In this document: positions 1 to 7,008 of the stretch, piece by piece
Layout of the letters: the number at the start of each line of letters is the position of its first letter
Position numbering within the stretch: the first letter of the stretch is position 1
DNA from: an uncultured Bacilli bacterium
Lineage (GTDB): Bacteria > Bacillota_I > Bacilli_A > RF39 > UBA660
DNA: 10,912 nucleotides
Reading direction: 5' to 3'
NCBI GenBank assembly: GCA_944332105.1
Contig: CALVJI010000034.1
Span: 1-10,912 of the forward strand
Notes under the pieces: model-generated
The model's input: the letters and a program-made list of their open reading frames with translations, nothing else
Told to the model about the DNA's origin: nothing
Databases searched by the model: none
Translations under genes and position numbers: made by a program

Positions 1-216
1 CCATCTTCATCGGTTAATGGGATAGCATTAGATAAACTTATTTCTTCAGTAACACTTTCTAATTCTATACTAATACAACTACTTGTTATTTTGTTTTCAG
101 TATCTTGCTCTTTTAAGATAATCCATAAAGCATAACTTACTCCGATTAGAAGTACAATTATGCTAGCAAATATAACCCCCCCCCCATAGTACTTTTTTGT
201 TGACTCTTTTTTCCAT
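1..216 (-). CDS. Membrane-anchored surface protein, 5' part only, out of frame at a G10 tract
   Basis: The gene starts on the minus strand at ATG 214-216 (MEKRVNKKVLW) and runs off the window edge. An AAGGAG ribosome site lies at about 228-233, and a second in-frame ATG sits at 223-225. As written, the run of ten G (176-185) leads the reading frame to TAG at 163-165. Removing one G (or adding two) joins the start to a long open frame with one strong membrane helix (VIFASIIVLLIGVSYALWII), then an outside segment with SCISIELESV and NAIPLTDEDG. The basic N-terminus followed by a helix suggests an anchored or secreted surface protein. The C-x-I...I-x-L-x-N-A-x-P-x-x-D-E-D-G pattern recalls hypothetical surface proteins common in gut Bacillota, but this is from memory and no function is known. 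It is either a phase-variable gene in the OFF state, a pseudogene, or a homopolymer read error. Confidence 0.6.
176..185. repeat. Homopolymer tract C10 (G10 on the coding strand)
   Basis: Ten consecutive C lie inside the 5' coding part of the minus-strand surface protein gene, about 10 codons after its start. It is by far the longest G/C run in an otherwise AT-rich window. A tract of 9 or 12 restores the reading frame, while 10 gives a stop at 163-165. Such tracts are typical slipped-strand phase-variation sites and also typical sites of sequencing error. Confidence 0.85.
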
Positions 217-249
217 ATTTCTCATTTCTCCTTCTTTACTTAGTATGGT

Positions 250-266
250 TTAAAGTATAACTTTAA
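250..266. promoter_or_regulatory. Small inverted repeat in the 5' leader of the surface protein gene
   Basis: TTAAAG (250-255) and CTTTAA (261-266) form a perfect 6-bp inverted repeat around TATAA. It lies between the predicted promoter (297-326) and the start at 216. It could be an operator or a weak leader hairpin, but six AT-rich base pairs could also be chance. Confidence 0.25.
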
Positions 267-296
267 TTCCTTTTTTTTATTCTCTAACTATAATAA

Positions 297-326
297 AGTA
301 TAACACAGAGTCGCATTGTATCTCAA
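297..326 (-). promoter_or_regulatory. Promoter of the G-tract surface protein gene
   Basis: On the minus strand, -35 TTGAGA (321-326), an 18-bp spacer and -10 TATACT (297-302) with an extended TGT before the -10. It sits just after the terminator of the pilus operon and points at the gene starting at 216, leaving a leader of about 75 nt. This indicates the surface protein is transcribed separately from the pilus genes. Confidence 0.6.
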
Positions 327-336
327 TGTTTTTTTG

Positions 337-365
337 CTAAAAAAACTATCTTTTTACAGATAGTT
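337..365 (-). terminator. Rho-independent terminator of the Tad pilus operon
   Basis: On the minus strand, AACTATCT (365-358) and AGATAGTT (351-344) form a perfect 8-bp stem with a 6-nt loop, followed by a run of T through 339. The left arm overlaps the TAA stop of the last pilin-like gene, so the operon ends exactly here. Confidence 0.85.
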
Positions 366-996
366 AAATCGTGCCAATATAGAAAATGTCAATATCATCA
401 ATGGTGTTTGCATTTTCTCCATTGTTTGTTGGAATTGTGATATGTATATATTGATAAGATGTGCAGGTTTGATATTCTTCATCGATCGTTGTTGAATCAC
501 TGCTATTTAAAATACCATCGTGATTCGTATCACAGTTTATATCGCAAGTTCCATCATTATTTGTATCAATATTTAAAATGTAAGAACAGTTACTGCCACT
601 TCGTTCGGGATTTGGAATCGCGGCAATGTCATAATATGCATCTTCATTGCCTCCTTTTTCTAACATCCAAGTTTCTTCTAGGCTATCAATGTTACGGTAA
701 GTAATGCGGTCTCTATAAACTGTTAATGATGAAATGCCCGAAGCATAATTAAAATAAATAATGGCATAATTGCTATTTTTTTGCAATGAGACAGACGTCA
801 GAGGATTGTTCATTAAATCTTCTTCGACACGTTTAATAATTAATGCCCTGTTTCTTTGATTTTCTTTTAAATAAGATGAATGATTGCTTTGATATTGGAT
901 ATCTAGAAGCAAATTAAATAAAAAGATCATTACAACACTGATAAGGCCAACACTGATAATTACTTCGACTAAAGTCATTCCTTTTTTCTTCATCAT
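364..996 (-). CDS. Prepilin-like protein with calcium-loop motifs (Tad operon, last gene)
   Basis: A 210-residue protein with a class III (type IV prepilin) signal: MMKKKG then MTLVEVIISVGL. Cleavage is predicted after Gly6, with Glu at mature position 5 and a hydrophobic helix to about residue 28. The rest is an extracellular domain. Near the C-terminus are two aspartate-rich loops, DTNNDGTCDINCD and DTNHDGILNSSD, resembling EF-hand, dockerin or thrombospondin type-3 calcium-binding loops. They lie within a Cys-containing stretch (SNCSY, GTCDINCD, QTCTSY) that could form disulfides. The start at 996 has GGAGG seven bases upstream and overlaps the stop of the previous gene (ATGATG over TGA). 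Inference: a minor pilin or tip-like pseudopilin assembled by the Tad machine and stabilised by calcium. The exact role is not known. Confidence 0.8.
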   Translation of the reverse strand: MMKKKGMTLVEVIISVGLISVVMIFLFNLLLDIQYQSNHSSYLKENQRNRALIIKRVEEDLMNNPLTSVSLQKNSNYAIIYFNYASGISSLTVYRDRITYRNIDSLEETWMLEKGGNEDAYYDIAAIPNPERSGSNCSYILNIDTNNDGTCDINCDTNHDGILNSSDSTTIDEEYQTCTSYQYIHITIPTNNGENANTIDDIDIFYIGTI

Positions 997-1553
997 TCAT
1001 TTGCCTCCACTTTTACATTTGAATAGTAATGAAAACAACCTACTTCACTTGAACAAGCGTTGCCACTTGCATCCATTGCATATTCAATGACTAAACGATA
1101 GGCATCATTATCTCCATCATCTAACGTATTTAAATACGAGACCATACCATTGTTTGAACAAATAGTACTAGATTCACTACCACATTCTAGTACAGTAGAA
1201 ACATTATAGGGAATTAAATACATCGAGACAATGTGTAGGTGTTGCCAAAGATTTTCAAAAAATGATCGCTCTGCAGTGTAGGATGTACCAAAAATTTCGC
1301 TGCTATTTGAAAAAATGGGCTGTACTATGTCACCATTATCAATTCGAGCTTTTAAATTGTCCAAAGAAAAACTGTCCAAATATTTTTTAACGTAATATGT
1401 TTCATATAATTTGGCGACATCATCATATCTAATTCTTCTGTTTTCGCTACCAATAGAAGCAGTATACATGGCGTATACAAGCATTAAAGATGCTAATAAA
1501 ACAGTTGTTACAATAATGGTTTCAATAAAAATAAATCCTTTTTTATTTTTCAT
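993..1553 (-). CDS. Prepilin-like pseudopilin (Tad operon)
   Basis: A 186-residue protein starting MKNKKG then FIFIETIIVTTVLL. This is a class III signal with predicted cleavage after Gly6, Glu at mature position 5 and a hydrophobic helix to about residue 29. The soluble part has four Cys in two close pairs (LECGSESSTIC and NACSSEVGC) that may form disulfides. It begins 19 nt after the tadC stop and ends overlapping the start of the next prepilin-like gene, so the two are probably translated together. The ribosome site is weak (AAGAAGTGG). It is larger than the Flp pilin and more like type II/IV minor pseudopilins. Inference: a minor component that primes or caps the pilus; no specific family is recognised beyond the N-terminal methylation type. 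Confidence 0.75.
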   Translation of the reverse strand: MKNKKGFIFIETIIVTTVLLASLMLVYAMYTASIGSENRRIRYDDVAKLYETYYVKKYLDSFSLDNLKARIDNGDIVQPIFSNSSEIFGTSYTAERSFFENLWQHLHIVSMYLIPYNVSTVLECGSESSTICSNNGMVSYLNTLDDGDNDAYRLVIEYAMDASGNACSSEVGCFHYYSNVKVEANE

Positions 1554-1572
1554 AGGCCACTTCTTTCTTATT

Positions 1573-2274
1573 TTATCCGATGATTAAGTCAATTAAAACA
1601 GGCGCTAGAATGACTAATAAGATGATCGGAATGAAAAAGAGAACAGAAATTATACTGATTTTCGTTGGTAATTTACCAATTTGACTTTTAATATCTAGTA
1701 GGCGTTTATCTCTTAAAAAATCTAATTGGTTATTAAGAGATTCTTCAATGTTGTTGCCAAAAATACTAGATTGTACAATGTTTAATAAAGCGTTGTTAAT
1801 GGTATCACTTGGTATGCGTTCTTTCATATCCGTTATCGCCTCTTGAAAGCTTTTGCCAAGGCTCATTTCTTGTAGAGATTTTTGAAATTCTTCACTTAGT
1901 TCACTATCAATATTACGTGAAGTAATTTGAAGAGAAAGGGTTAAATTCCGACCACTTTCAAGTGTTAAAGATAGAACTTCAAAAAAGAAAATAGCTTCCT
2001 CCTCTAGTTTTTTTTCTCTTTTTTTAATTGGATAATCTAACACAAGATATTCACTTAAATAATGGAATAGGATTGTCGCGATTGGAGCGATGATATACCC
2101 ATTTTTATTAAAAGCTAAAAGAACAAAGAAAATAAACATATTTGTTAAAAGACGATAGTTCAATAAATCAATAGCATTATATTTACAATGTAATCCTAAG
2201 AGTTTTATCTTTTTTTCGATTTTACGAATGGTTTTTTCCGGATAGATGCGGCGAACTAAACTTTTCTCTCTCAT
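1573..2274 (-). CDS. tadC: TadC-like platform protein (type II secretion F domain)
   Basis: A 233-residue inner-membrane protein with hydrophobic segments at about residues 44-75 and a C-terminal one at about 205-231. Between them is a cytoplasmic T2SSF-type region (EEEAIFFFEVLSLTLESGRN, then the SLGKSFQEAI region). This layout matches TadC, partner of TadB in the membrane platform that couples the TadA motor to pilin extrusion. It is somewhat shorter than typical TadC (about 250-320 residues) but looks complete. Its ATG overlaps the TAA of tadB by one base (TAATG), a sign of translational coupling. TadC versus TadB is assigned by gene order and length. Confidence 0.85.
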   Translation of the reverse strand: MREKSLVRRIYPEKTIRKIEKKIKLLGLHCKYNAIDLLNYRLLTNMFIFFVLLAFNKNGYIIAPIATILFHYLSEYLVLDYPIKKREKKLEEEAIFFFEVLSLTLESGRNLTLSLQITSRNIDSELSEEFQKSLQEMSLGKSFQEAITDMKERIPSDTINNALLNIVQSSIFGNNIEESLNNQLDFLRDKRLLDIKSQIGKLPTKISIISVLFFIPIILLVILAPVLIDLIIG

Positions 2275-3281
2275 TAAAACTTCACCTTAAGCACTTTCTT
2301 AATAACTAAAATATATAAAGCATATAGCAATATGATTAAAACCAAGATCATTCGGCCTAGGCCTGTCATAAAAATCGGGGCGAAATAGTCCGGATTTAAA
2401 ATATAAATAGCTAATATGAAAACTAATGGTAAAAAGCATAGGATCCGGAAAACAAAAATGGATGCTGAAGTTAGACTTTGCATTTCTTGTTTTAACTTTT
2501 TCTTGTCGAAGAAAGAACGTTCAATCGTACCAAAAACTTTAACAATATTTCCGCCTGTTCGATTTAGTAAGGTTAACGAACTCGTAATATATTTAGCATC
2601 ATCTAATTTAACACGATTATAGAAACGGTCAAAAACGACTTCAATACTTAAACCATAGGTCATATCTAAATAGATTTTTTTAAACTCATCACTAATGGGT
2701 CCATCTAATTCATTCTTCACTATTTCGACTGCTTGCATGATATTGCGACCTGATTTGAAACTATTGTTCATAATAATAATCGCTTTTAAAAGATCATCTT
2801 CAATCCGGTGGCGTTTCTTTTGATATTCTATTTGAATAAAGATATCCGGCAAGAAAAAGCCAATAAAAAATGTAATAAAAATACTTGCTAAAGAGATTTC
2901 TAGAACTTGGAACATAAAGGTTAAGATATTAAAAAGAACAAAGGCGAGACCGACTAAAAATTTGATAGCAATGTAATCCATACCACTGATACTATCTTTA
3001 TCTTCATATTTAATATGTTTTTCGTATTTCGTGGCATATTTTTTTAGGAAAGCACTGCGACTTAAGGTTTTAGCTAATAAATGGATACCTTTCCATAACC
3101 TGTCTCCGATTTCTTCAAAAAAAGACTTTTCATGATCGTGAACACTTATTAAAGCGAATTTTTCAAATCTCTTTTCTAAGCGAATAATTCTTTTTTGACG
3201 AATTAAATAGATAATTAAAAGAAGAAGTAAGGCAATTACAATAATTTGGGTTACAAGTATTTGCCATGAATAGTTTTCCAT
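2274..3281 (-). CDS. tadB: TadB-like platform protein (type II secretion F domain)
   Basis: A 335-residue protein with an N-terminal membrane helix (about residues 8-26), a cytoplasmic stretch, a central pair of helices (about 105-150), a T2SSF domain (LLKAIIIMNNSFKSGRN through the FDRFYNRVKLDDAKYI region) and two C-terminal helices (about 275-330). This is the standard TadB layout. TadB and TadC form the inner-membrane platform on which TadA acts. The start is preceded by AAAGGAG at proper spacing, 23 nt after the tadA stop, and the stop overlaps the tadC start. The GGNIVKVFGTIE segment is typical of the F domain. Confidence 0.88.
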   Translation of the reverse strand: MENYSWQILVTQIIVIALLLLLIIYLIRQKRIIRLEKRFEKFALISVHDHEKSFFEEIGDRLWKGIHLLAKTLSRSAFLKKYATKYEKHIKYEDKDSISGMDYIAIKFLVGLAFVLFNILTFMFQVLEISLASIFITFFIGFFLPDIFIQIEYQKKRHRIEDDLLKAIIIMNNSFKSGRNIMQAVEIVKNELDGPISDEFKKIYLDMTYGLSIEVVFDRFYNRVKLDDAKYITSSLTLLNRTGGNIVKVFGTIERSFFDKKKLKQEMQSLTSASIFVFRILCFLPLVFILAIYILNPDYFAPIFMTGLGRMILVLIILLYALYILVIKKVLKVKF

Positions 3282-3304
3282 TTTTCTCTTCTCCTTTCTT
3301 TTCT

Positions 3305-4636
3305 TTATTTTTGATTAAACATAAAATCAATGGATGTAATTCCCTTGGTGATAATTTTTTGATAGACTTTCGGAACGGTTTCGTTATAAAGAATATACTC
3401 GCCATCCACTTCACCACTTGGAGTAAGGCCTTTTTGTTTGAAGGCAAATATTTCTTTTAATTCTAACTCACCTTCATGAAAGTTTTCTAATTCGGCAATC
3501 GAAGTAATTTTTCTTTTGCCATCACTCATTCTTTCGATATTCACAACTAGATCAATGGCACTAGCGATATATTCACGGATCGCTTTAATCGGAATATCTA
3601 AGCCACTCATTAGAACCATTGTTTCTAAACGGTTTAGGGCATCTTTCGCACCATTTGCATGAAGAGTTGTTAAAGATCCTTCATGACCTGTATTCATCGC
3701 TTGAAGCATATCAAAGGCCTCTTTACCACGAACTTCACCGACGATGATGCGATCTGGTCTCATTCTAAGAGCATTGATTACTAAATCACGAATAGTTACT
3801 TCGCCTTCATTATCGTAGTTGGTGACACGCGTTTCAAGGGAAATAACATGTTCTTTTTCGAGTTTTAATTCTGCCGCATCTTCAATTGTAATGATACGTT
3901 CATCATCGGGAATAAAACTACTTAAAATATTTAATAAGGTTGTTTTACCTGAACCTGTTCCACCACAGACAATGATATTACATTTACCTCTTACAGCAGC
4001 CTCTAAAAAGGTTGCCATATACGGCGTCATCGAACCGATGCGAATCATGTCATCAGCTTTGGTCATTTCGCTACGAAATTTACGAATCGTAATTACTGGT
4101 CCTTTAGTTGATAATGGTGGGATGACGGCATTAATTCTTGAACCATCTTTTAATCTTGAGTCGACCATCGGATTGGTAGCATCGATCGTTCTTCCCATCG
4201 GGCCGATCATTCTTTCGATCGTTCTAATAATGTGTTCGTCATTAATAAAGGAAACACTTTCATCTTTAATGAGTTGGCCATCGATTTCTATGTAGATTTC
4301 TTTGGGTGAGTTGACCATAATTTCTGTTATGTTTTTATCTTCTAAAAGTTCGGTTAACGGCCCATAGCCATTAATTTCATTATCAATTAAATTGTAGAGA
4401 TGACTTCTTTCTAAGTTTGTTAAATCATAACCTTCAATAGTTCGATCGATTTCATCGTTAATAAATTGATTTAATAATTTTTCTTCAGGGATTTCTTTAT
4501 CGATTAGATTTTCAACGATTTTAGTTCGTAAATCATCTAATAGTTTTTTGTCGGGAAAGATTTCATAATCCGATACATAATGGGTTTTAGAAGGTTTTCT
4601 TTCAATATTAAATGCTTCAACTAAGCTCTTCTTCAT
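3305..4636 (-). CDS. tadA: TadA/CpaF secretion motor ATPase
   Basis: A 443-residue hexameric-type ATPase of the type II/IV secretion family that powers Flp pilus assembly at the cytoplasmic face of the membrane. Visible motifs, in order: an N-terminal regulatory domain (YGPLTELLEDKNITEIMVN), Walker A GGTGSGKT (about 225-232), Asp box ITIEDAAEL (about 249-257), Walker B RIIVGEVRG (about 296-304) and His box GHEGSLTTLHAN (about 317-328). All key residues are present. The ATG at 4636 is chosen. A GTG at 4645 is in frame and nearer an AAGGAA site, so the start could be three codons earlier. The gene overlaps the end of tadZ by about 20 nt, so the two are coupled. Confidence 0.95.
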   Translation of the reverse strand: MKKSLVEAFNIERKPSKTHYVSDYEIFPDKKLLDDLRTKIVENLIDKEIPEEKLLNQFINDEIDRTIEGYDLTNLERSHLYNLIDNEINGYGPLTELLEDKNITEIMVNSPKEIYIEIDGQLIKDESVSFINDEHIIRTIERMIGPMGRTIDATNPMVDSRLKDGSRINAVIPPLSTKGPVITIRKFRSEMTKADDMIRIGSMTPYMATFLEAAVRGKCNIIVCGGTGSGKTTLLNILSSFIPDDERIITIEDAAELKLEKEHVISLETRVTNYDNEGEVTIRDLVINALRMRPDRIIVGEVRGKEAFDMLQAMNTGHEGSLTTLHANGAKDALNRLETMVLMSGLDIPIKAIREYIASAIDLVVNIERMSDGKRKITSIAELENFHEGELELKEIFAFKQKGLTPSGEVDGEYILYNETVPKVYQKIITKGITSIDFMFNQK

Positions 4637-5402
4637 GGACTTCACTTTCCTTTCCTAATATATCGGTTGCAATTTTCATTAAAGTCGTATAGTCTTTACT
4701 AAAAATATTGGCTGCTTTGGGTTGAAGAGTTACAATCTCACCATTCATAATATAATTATCAATATTTTTAATGTAAAATTCTGATGAAATAACATAATCA
4801 ATATTGGTTTTAATCACGTTTTTCATATCGAAAAAGGTAAAATATTTTTTCATTGGATCACGAGCATTATAAAGTACTAGATGATAATTTTCTTTACCTA
4901 AGTCACGGAAGATGGATAAAAGACTTTTCATGTTTTTTAAGTCAAAAGGATCGTTGGTCATGAGGAAAAGAATGGATGAAACTTCATCTAAAACGACTAA
5001 GTTTAGTTCATTTAAATTATGGTTTGTATCTACAAGGACAATATCATAAAAGTATTCTGCTTTATCTAAGGCAATTTCAATGTATTTTGAATCAATTTTG
5101 GAAGCTTGGCGAGGATCTTTGGGACTTGGTAGGATGTCAATATGAGAAGAATAAGTTGTAATATAGTCTTTAAAATCCCTGAAGCGATTGTTATTGTAAT
5201 CATCAACGAAATTATAAATCGTTTTATCATATGGACGATTAGTTGCAAGAGAAATTCCCCCACTAGATAGATCTAGATCGACAATTAATACTTTTTTATC
5301 AATTGCTTCAAAAATACCAGCTAAATTTAAGGTGAATACGGTCTTTCCTACACCACCTTTACCTGAAAAAACGCATATACTTTTCCCTTTTTTTCTTTTC
5401 AT
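4617..5402 (-). CDS. tadZ: TadZ/CpaE-like MinD-family ATPase
   Basis: A 261-residue ParA/MinD-type ATPase. It has a deviant Walker A, SGKGGVGKT (residues 13-21, with the signature first Lys), Walker A' VDLDLSSGG (41-49) and a Walker B-like DIVLVDTN (120-127). In Tad loci this protein positions the pilus machine and recruits TadA. The usual CpaE has an N-terminal receiver-like domain, but here the ATPase begins within the first ten residues, so this is a short form. The start follows the end of the tadG-like gene by 8 nt and its tail overlaps tadA. A chromosome- or plasmid-partition role is unlikely given its place inside the operon. Confidence 0.88.
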   Translation of the reverse strand: MKRKKGKSICVFSGKGGVGKTVFTLNLAGIFEAIDKKVLIVDLDLSSGGISLATNRPYDKTIYNFVDDYNNNRFRDFKDYITTYSSHIDILPSPKDPRQASKIDSKYIEIALDKAEYFYDIVLVDTNHNLNELNLVVLDEVSSILFLMTNDPFDLKNMKSLLSIFRDLGKENYHLVLYNARDPMKKYFTFFDMKNVIKTNIDYVISSEFYIKNIDNYIMNGEIVTLQPKAANIFSKDYTTLMKIATDILGKESEVHEEELS

Positions 5403-5410
5403 TTTGTCAC

Positions 5411-5782
5411 CTATTCTTTCTCGTTTATTATTACTTTATCTTCTTCTTTTGTACCCACACGATGCACCTTGATATCGTATGTGTCAAAGCCAATGATTTT
5501 ACCAAAAATCGCATCCATTTGATATTCCAAGGATATTTCTATTGAGTCGGTTGTGGTCTTAATCTGCACATCTTCTAGGGGGATATCATTTAACCCTAAA
5601 ATCTCTTCGGCAGCCGATATTTCATTATCTACATAATATTCTTTGATACTCTCATCGACAATTCCTTTTATTTTTTGATAGGTAAATCCCATACTGCCTA
5701 TATCTACAATAAGGGCGGTCAGAATAACAAAAATGGGAATTAACAAGACAAACAAAAGTAGAGTCTGACCTTTTTTATCCAT
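5411..5782 (-). CDS. TadG-like pilus assembly protein, short form
   Basis: A 123-residue protein starting MDKKGQTLLLFVLLIPIF with a helix to about residue 30, then a soluble outside domain. The N-terminus matches the Flp pilus-assembly TadE/G-like type (GQ-x-L-x-x-F-x-x-x-x-P). However, mature position 5 is Leu rather than Glu, as usual for TadG proteins and unlike its two upstream neighbours, so it may stay membrane-anchored rather than be incorporated. It lacks the large C-terminal domain of proteobacterial TadG. The start overlaps the end of the preceding TadE-like gene by 8 nt. Confidence 0.75.
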   Translation of the reverse strand: MDKKGQTLLLFVLLIPIFVILTALIVDIGSMGFTYQKIKGIVDESIKEYYVDNEISAAEEILGLNDIPLEDVQIKTTTDSIEISLEYQMDAIFGKIIGFDTYDIKVHRVGTKEEDKVIINEKE

Positions 5783-6125
5783 AAGAGATCACTCGTTTCA
5801 CTTCTACCGGATAAGGGTTATTCAGAATCAAATTTAAACCTGGAGTAATGATTTCCACATTTCTTGACAAGTAAAAAGTCAAAGTTTCATTGTCTGTGTT
5901 TAAAATTTGTAATTCAATATCACTGTTTTGTAGTTCTAAGTCACTTAATATTTCTTCATAAGATTTTTGGTTGCGATATAAGTCGATAACATCGGACATT
6001 TCATTTTCGAGTTCGTTACGAAAAAAAATAATTTTACCAATATCGATCACGGTTAAAACCATAAATACAAAAATAGGCAAAATGATGACAAACTCTACTA
6101 GTGCTTGACCCTTTTTATTCTTCAT
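5775..6125 (-). CDS. tadE: TadE-like pseudopilin
   Basis: A 116-residue protein starting MKNKKGQALVEFVIILPIF. Prepilin-peptidase cleavage is predicted after Gly6, with Glu at mature position 5 followed by Phe, and a membrane helix to about residue 30 that includes the conserved Pro. This is the TadE signature. The rest is a small outside domain (ELENEMSDVIDLYRNQ and beyond). TadE pseudopilins help start or shape the Flp pilus. It starts 3 nt after the Flp pilin stop and overlaps the TadG-like gene by 8 nt. Confidence 0.85.
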   Translation of the reverse strand: MKNKKGQALVEFVIILPIFVFMVLTVIDIGKIIFFRNELENEMSDVIDLYRNQKSYEEILSDLELQNSDIELQILNTDNETLTFYLSRNVEIITPGLNLILNNPYPVEVKRVISYG

Positions 6126-6128
6126 ATA

Positions 6129-6350
6129 TCATTCCTCTTTTGTCAGTTCTTCATATTCTTCTTCAGTGACACAAGTTCCTTCTCCTGGTTTATTTCCTTC
6201 TAAATAAACTTTGTCGGCTAGAGAACAGGAAGATTTGGTGATTGCGTCTTTAAGATAACCACCAAAGTAATTTACAATACTAATTGTAATGACACTGATT
6301 AACGCGACTATTAAAACATATTCTACTAATGCTTGACCTCTCTTATTCAT
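6129..6350 (-). CDS. flp: Flp-type major pilin
   Basis: A 73-residue prepilin: MNKRG then QALVEYVLIVALISVITISI. Cleavage is predicted after Gly5, giving Glu5-Tyr6 in the mature pilin, the Flp signature. A single helix (about residues 7-35) is followed by a short acidic tail with two Cys (SSCSLADK and EGTCVTEEE) that might form a disulfide loop. Small size, first position in the operon and direct linkage to the promoter fit a major pilin made in high amount. A purine-rich ribosome site (AGGGGAAG) lies upstream. The tail is longer than in the smallest Flp pilins (50-60 residues) but within the family range. Confidence 0.85.
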   Translation of the reverse strand: MNKRGQALVEYVLIVALISVITISIVNYFGGYLKDAITKSSCSLADKVYLEGNKPGEGTCVTEEEYEELTKEE

Positions 6351-6373
6351 AACTCTTCCCCTACTCTTACATT

Positions 6374-6402
6374 ATTATAGCAAAAAAAAAGAGTGAGGAC
6401 AA
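6374..6402 (-). promoter_or_regulatory. Promoter of the Tad pilus operon
   Basis: On the minus strand, -35 TTGTCC (6397-6402, 4 of 6 consensus), a 17-bp spacer and -10 TATAAT (6374-6379). It lies 24 bases upstream of the Flp pilin start and downstream of the HD gene. It is the only good promoter seen ahead of the operon. Confidence 0.7.
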
Positions 6403-6404
6403 TC

Positions 6405-6431
6405 CAAAAATTGCTATTTTTGAATTGCAAT
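6405..6431 (-). terminator. Weak terminator after the HD gene
   Basis: On the minus strand, ATTGC (6431-6427) and GCAAT (6414-6410) form a 5-bp stem with a 12-nt loop, followed by five T. The left arm is inside the last codons of the HD gene. The stem is short, so some read-through into the pilus operon is possible. Confidence 0.35.
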
Positions 6432-6911
6432 CACGTTAAATAAGAAGATTAGCCATATTCCTAAAACCATTTGAGCTTTATACCGATACATTTCGTGAGA
6501 TGCAACTACTTTATCGGCACAGGTCACAATCCAACTTTCTTTATATTTAGGTAAAACATTAGAAACAGGAAACATGTGTGCTTCAATCATATTTTCTTGT
6601 TTTGGATCCAAGTCAAAGTATTTTTTGGCGTTTATTAAAGCAATCTTAGGATGAACTTTGAAAGTTTCTTTACCTGTAAAGTTTGCCATTTCTTTTTCTG
6701 TAAAAAAATCATGAAGTAAGGCTGCTCTTGTTGCTCTTTCATAATCTAAATGAAGTTTTTTGGAGATTTGATATGTTACTTTAGCCACCCGAAGTGAATG
6801 TTCGTAGCGGCTGATACCATGATGTAGTTCATGTTTTAAATCCAAAAAGCGTTCATGATTGGTTATATCATTAACAATTTGATCAAACTCATAGGTTTGC
6901 TTCAAACTCAT
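6414..6911 (-). CDS. HD-domain phosphohydrolase-like protein with C-terminal membrane segment
   Basis: A 165-residue protein with an HD metal-binding core: a His in the HHGISRYEHSLRVA region (about 30-43), the HD pair in ALLHDFF (His67-Asp68), a further His in IEAHMFP (about 112) and a distal Asp in CADKVVA (about 133). This is the H...HD...D order of HD phosphohydrolases, which act on nucleotides or phosphate esters; the substrate cannot be read from the sequence. The C-terminus (MVLGIWLIFLFNVIA) is hydrophobic enough for one membrane helix. The start at 6911 is chosen because GAGGTGG lies just upstream; an in-frame ATG at 6932 would place that ribosome site inside the gene and falls in the -10 region. 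It has its own promoter and is probably unrelated to the pilus operon. Confidence 0.75.
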   Translation of the reverse strand: MSLKQTYEFDQIVNDITNHERFLDLKHELHHGISRYEHSLRVAKVTYQISKKLHLDYERATRAALLHDFFTEKEMANFTGKETFKVHPKIALINAKKYFDLDPKQENMIEAHMFPVSNVLPKYKESWIVTCADKVVASHEMYRYKAQMVLGIWLIFLFNVIAIQK

Positions 6912-6932
6912 ATTACCACCTCGGACTTTCAC

Positions 6933-6961
6933 ATTATAGCATATTCAAGTTTTTTTGTAAA
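6933..6961 (-). promoter_or_regulatory. Near-consensus promoter of the HD gene
   Basis: On the minus strand, -35 TTTACA (6956-6961), a 17-bp spacer and a perfect -10 TATAAT (6933-6938). Transcription should start about 15 bases before ATG 6911, giving a very short leader containing GAGGTGG. Confidence 0.8.
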
Positions 6962-6972
6962 TAGACGATTTT

Positions 6973-7004
6973 TGCCTATTTTTTGACAAAAAAGGCATTT
7001 TTTT
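6973..7004 (+). terminator. AT-rich hairpin with T-run, plus-strand orientation
   Basis: TGCC (6973-6976) and GGCA (6994-6997) flank T-rich and A-rich stretches that can extend the stem, followed by seven T (6998-7004). Only the plus strand has a T-run after the stem, though no plus-strand gene leads into it. It lies between the flavoprotein remnant and the HD promoter and may limit antisense or read-through transcription. Confidence 0.35.
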
Positions 7005-7008
7005 AGTC

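Noticed and set aside
459..704. Plus-strand open frame opposite the last prepilin-like gene
   Set aside because: Shadow of the coding strand; no ribosome site, and the composition follows the opposite frame.
3163..3447. Minus-strand frame across the tadA-tadB boundary
   Set aside because: Out-of-frame reading of two confirmed genes, with no own ribosome site.
3819..4295. 158-codon plus-strand open frame
   Set aside because: Lies wholly opposite tadA, whose motifs are complete; a long shadow caused by the coding bias of tadA.
4617..5402. ParA-type partition protein of a plasmid
   Set aside because: It is embedded and overlapping in the Tad operon with no ParB or centromere-like repeats, so TadZ/CpaE fits better.
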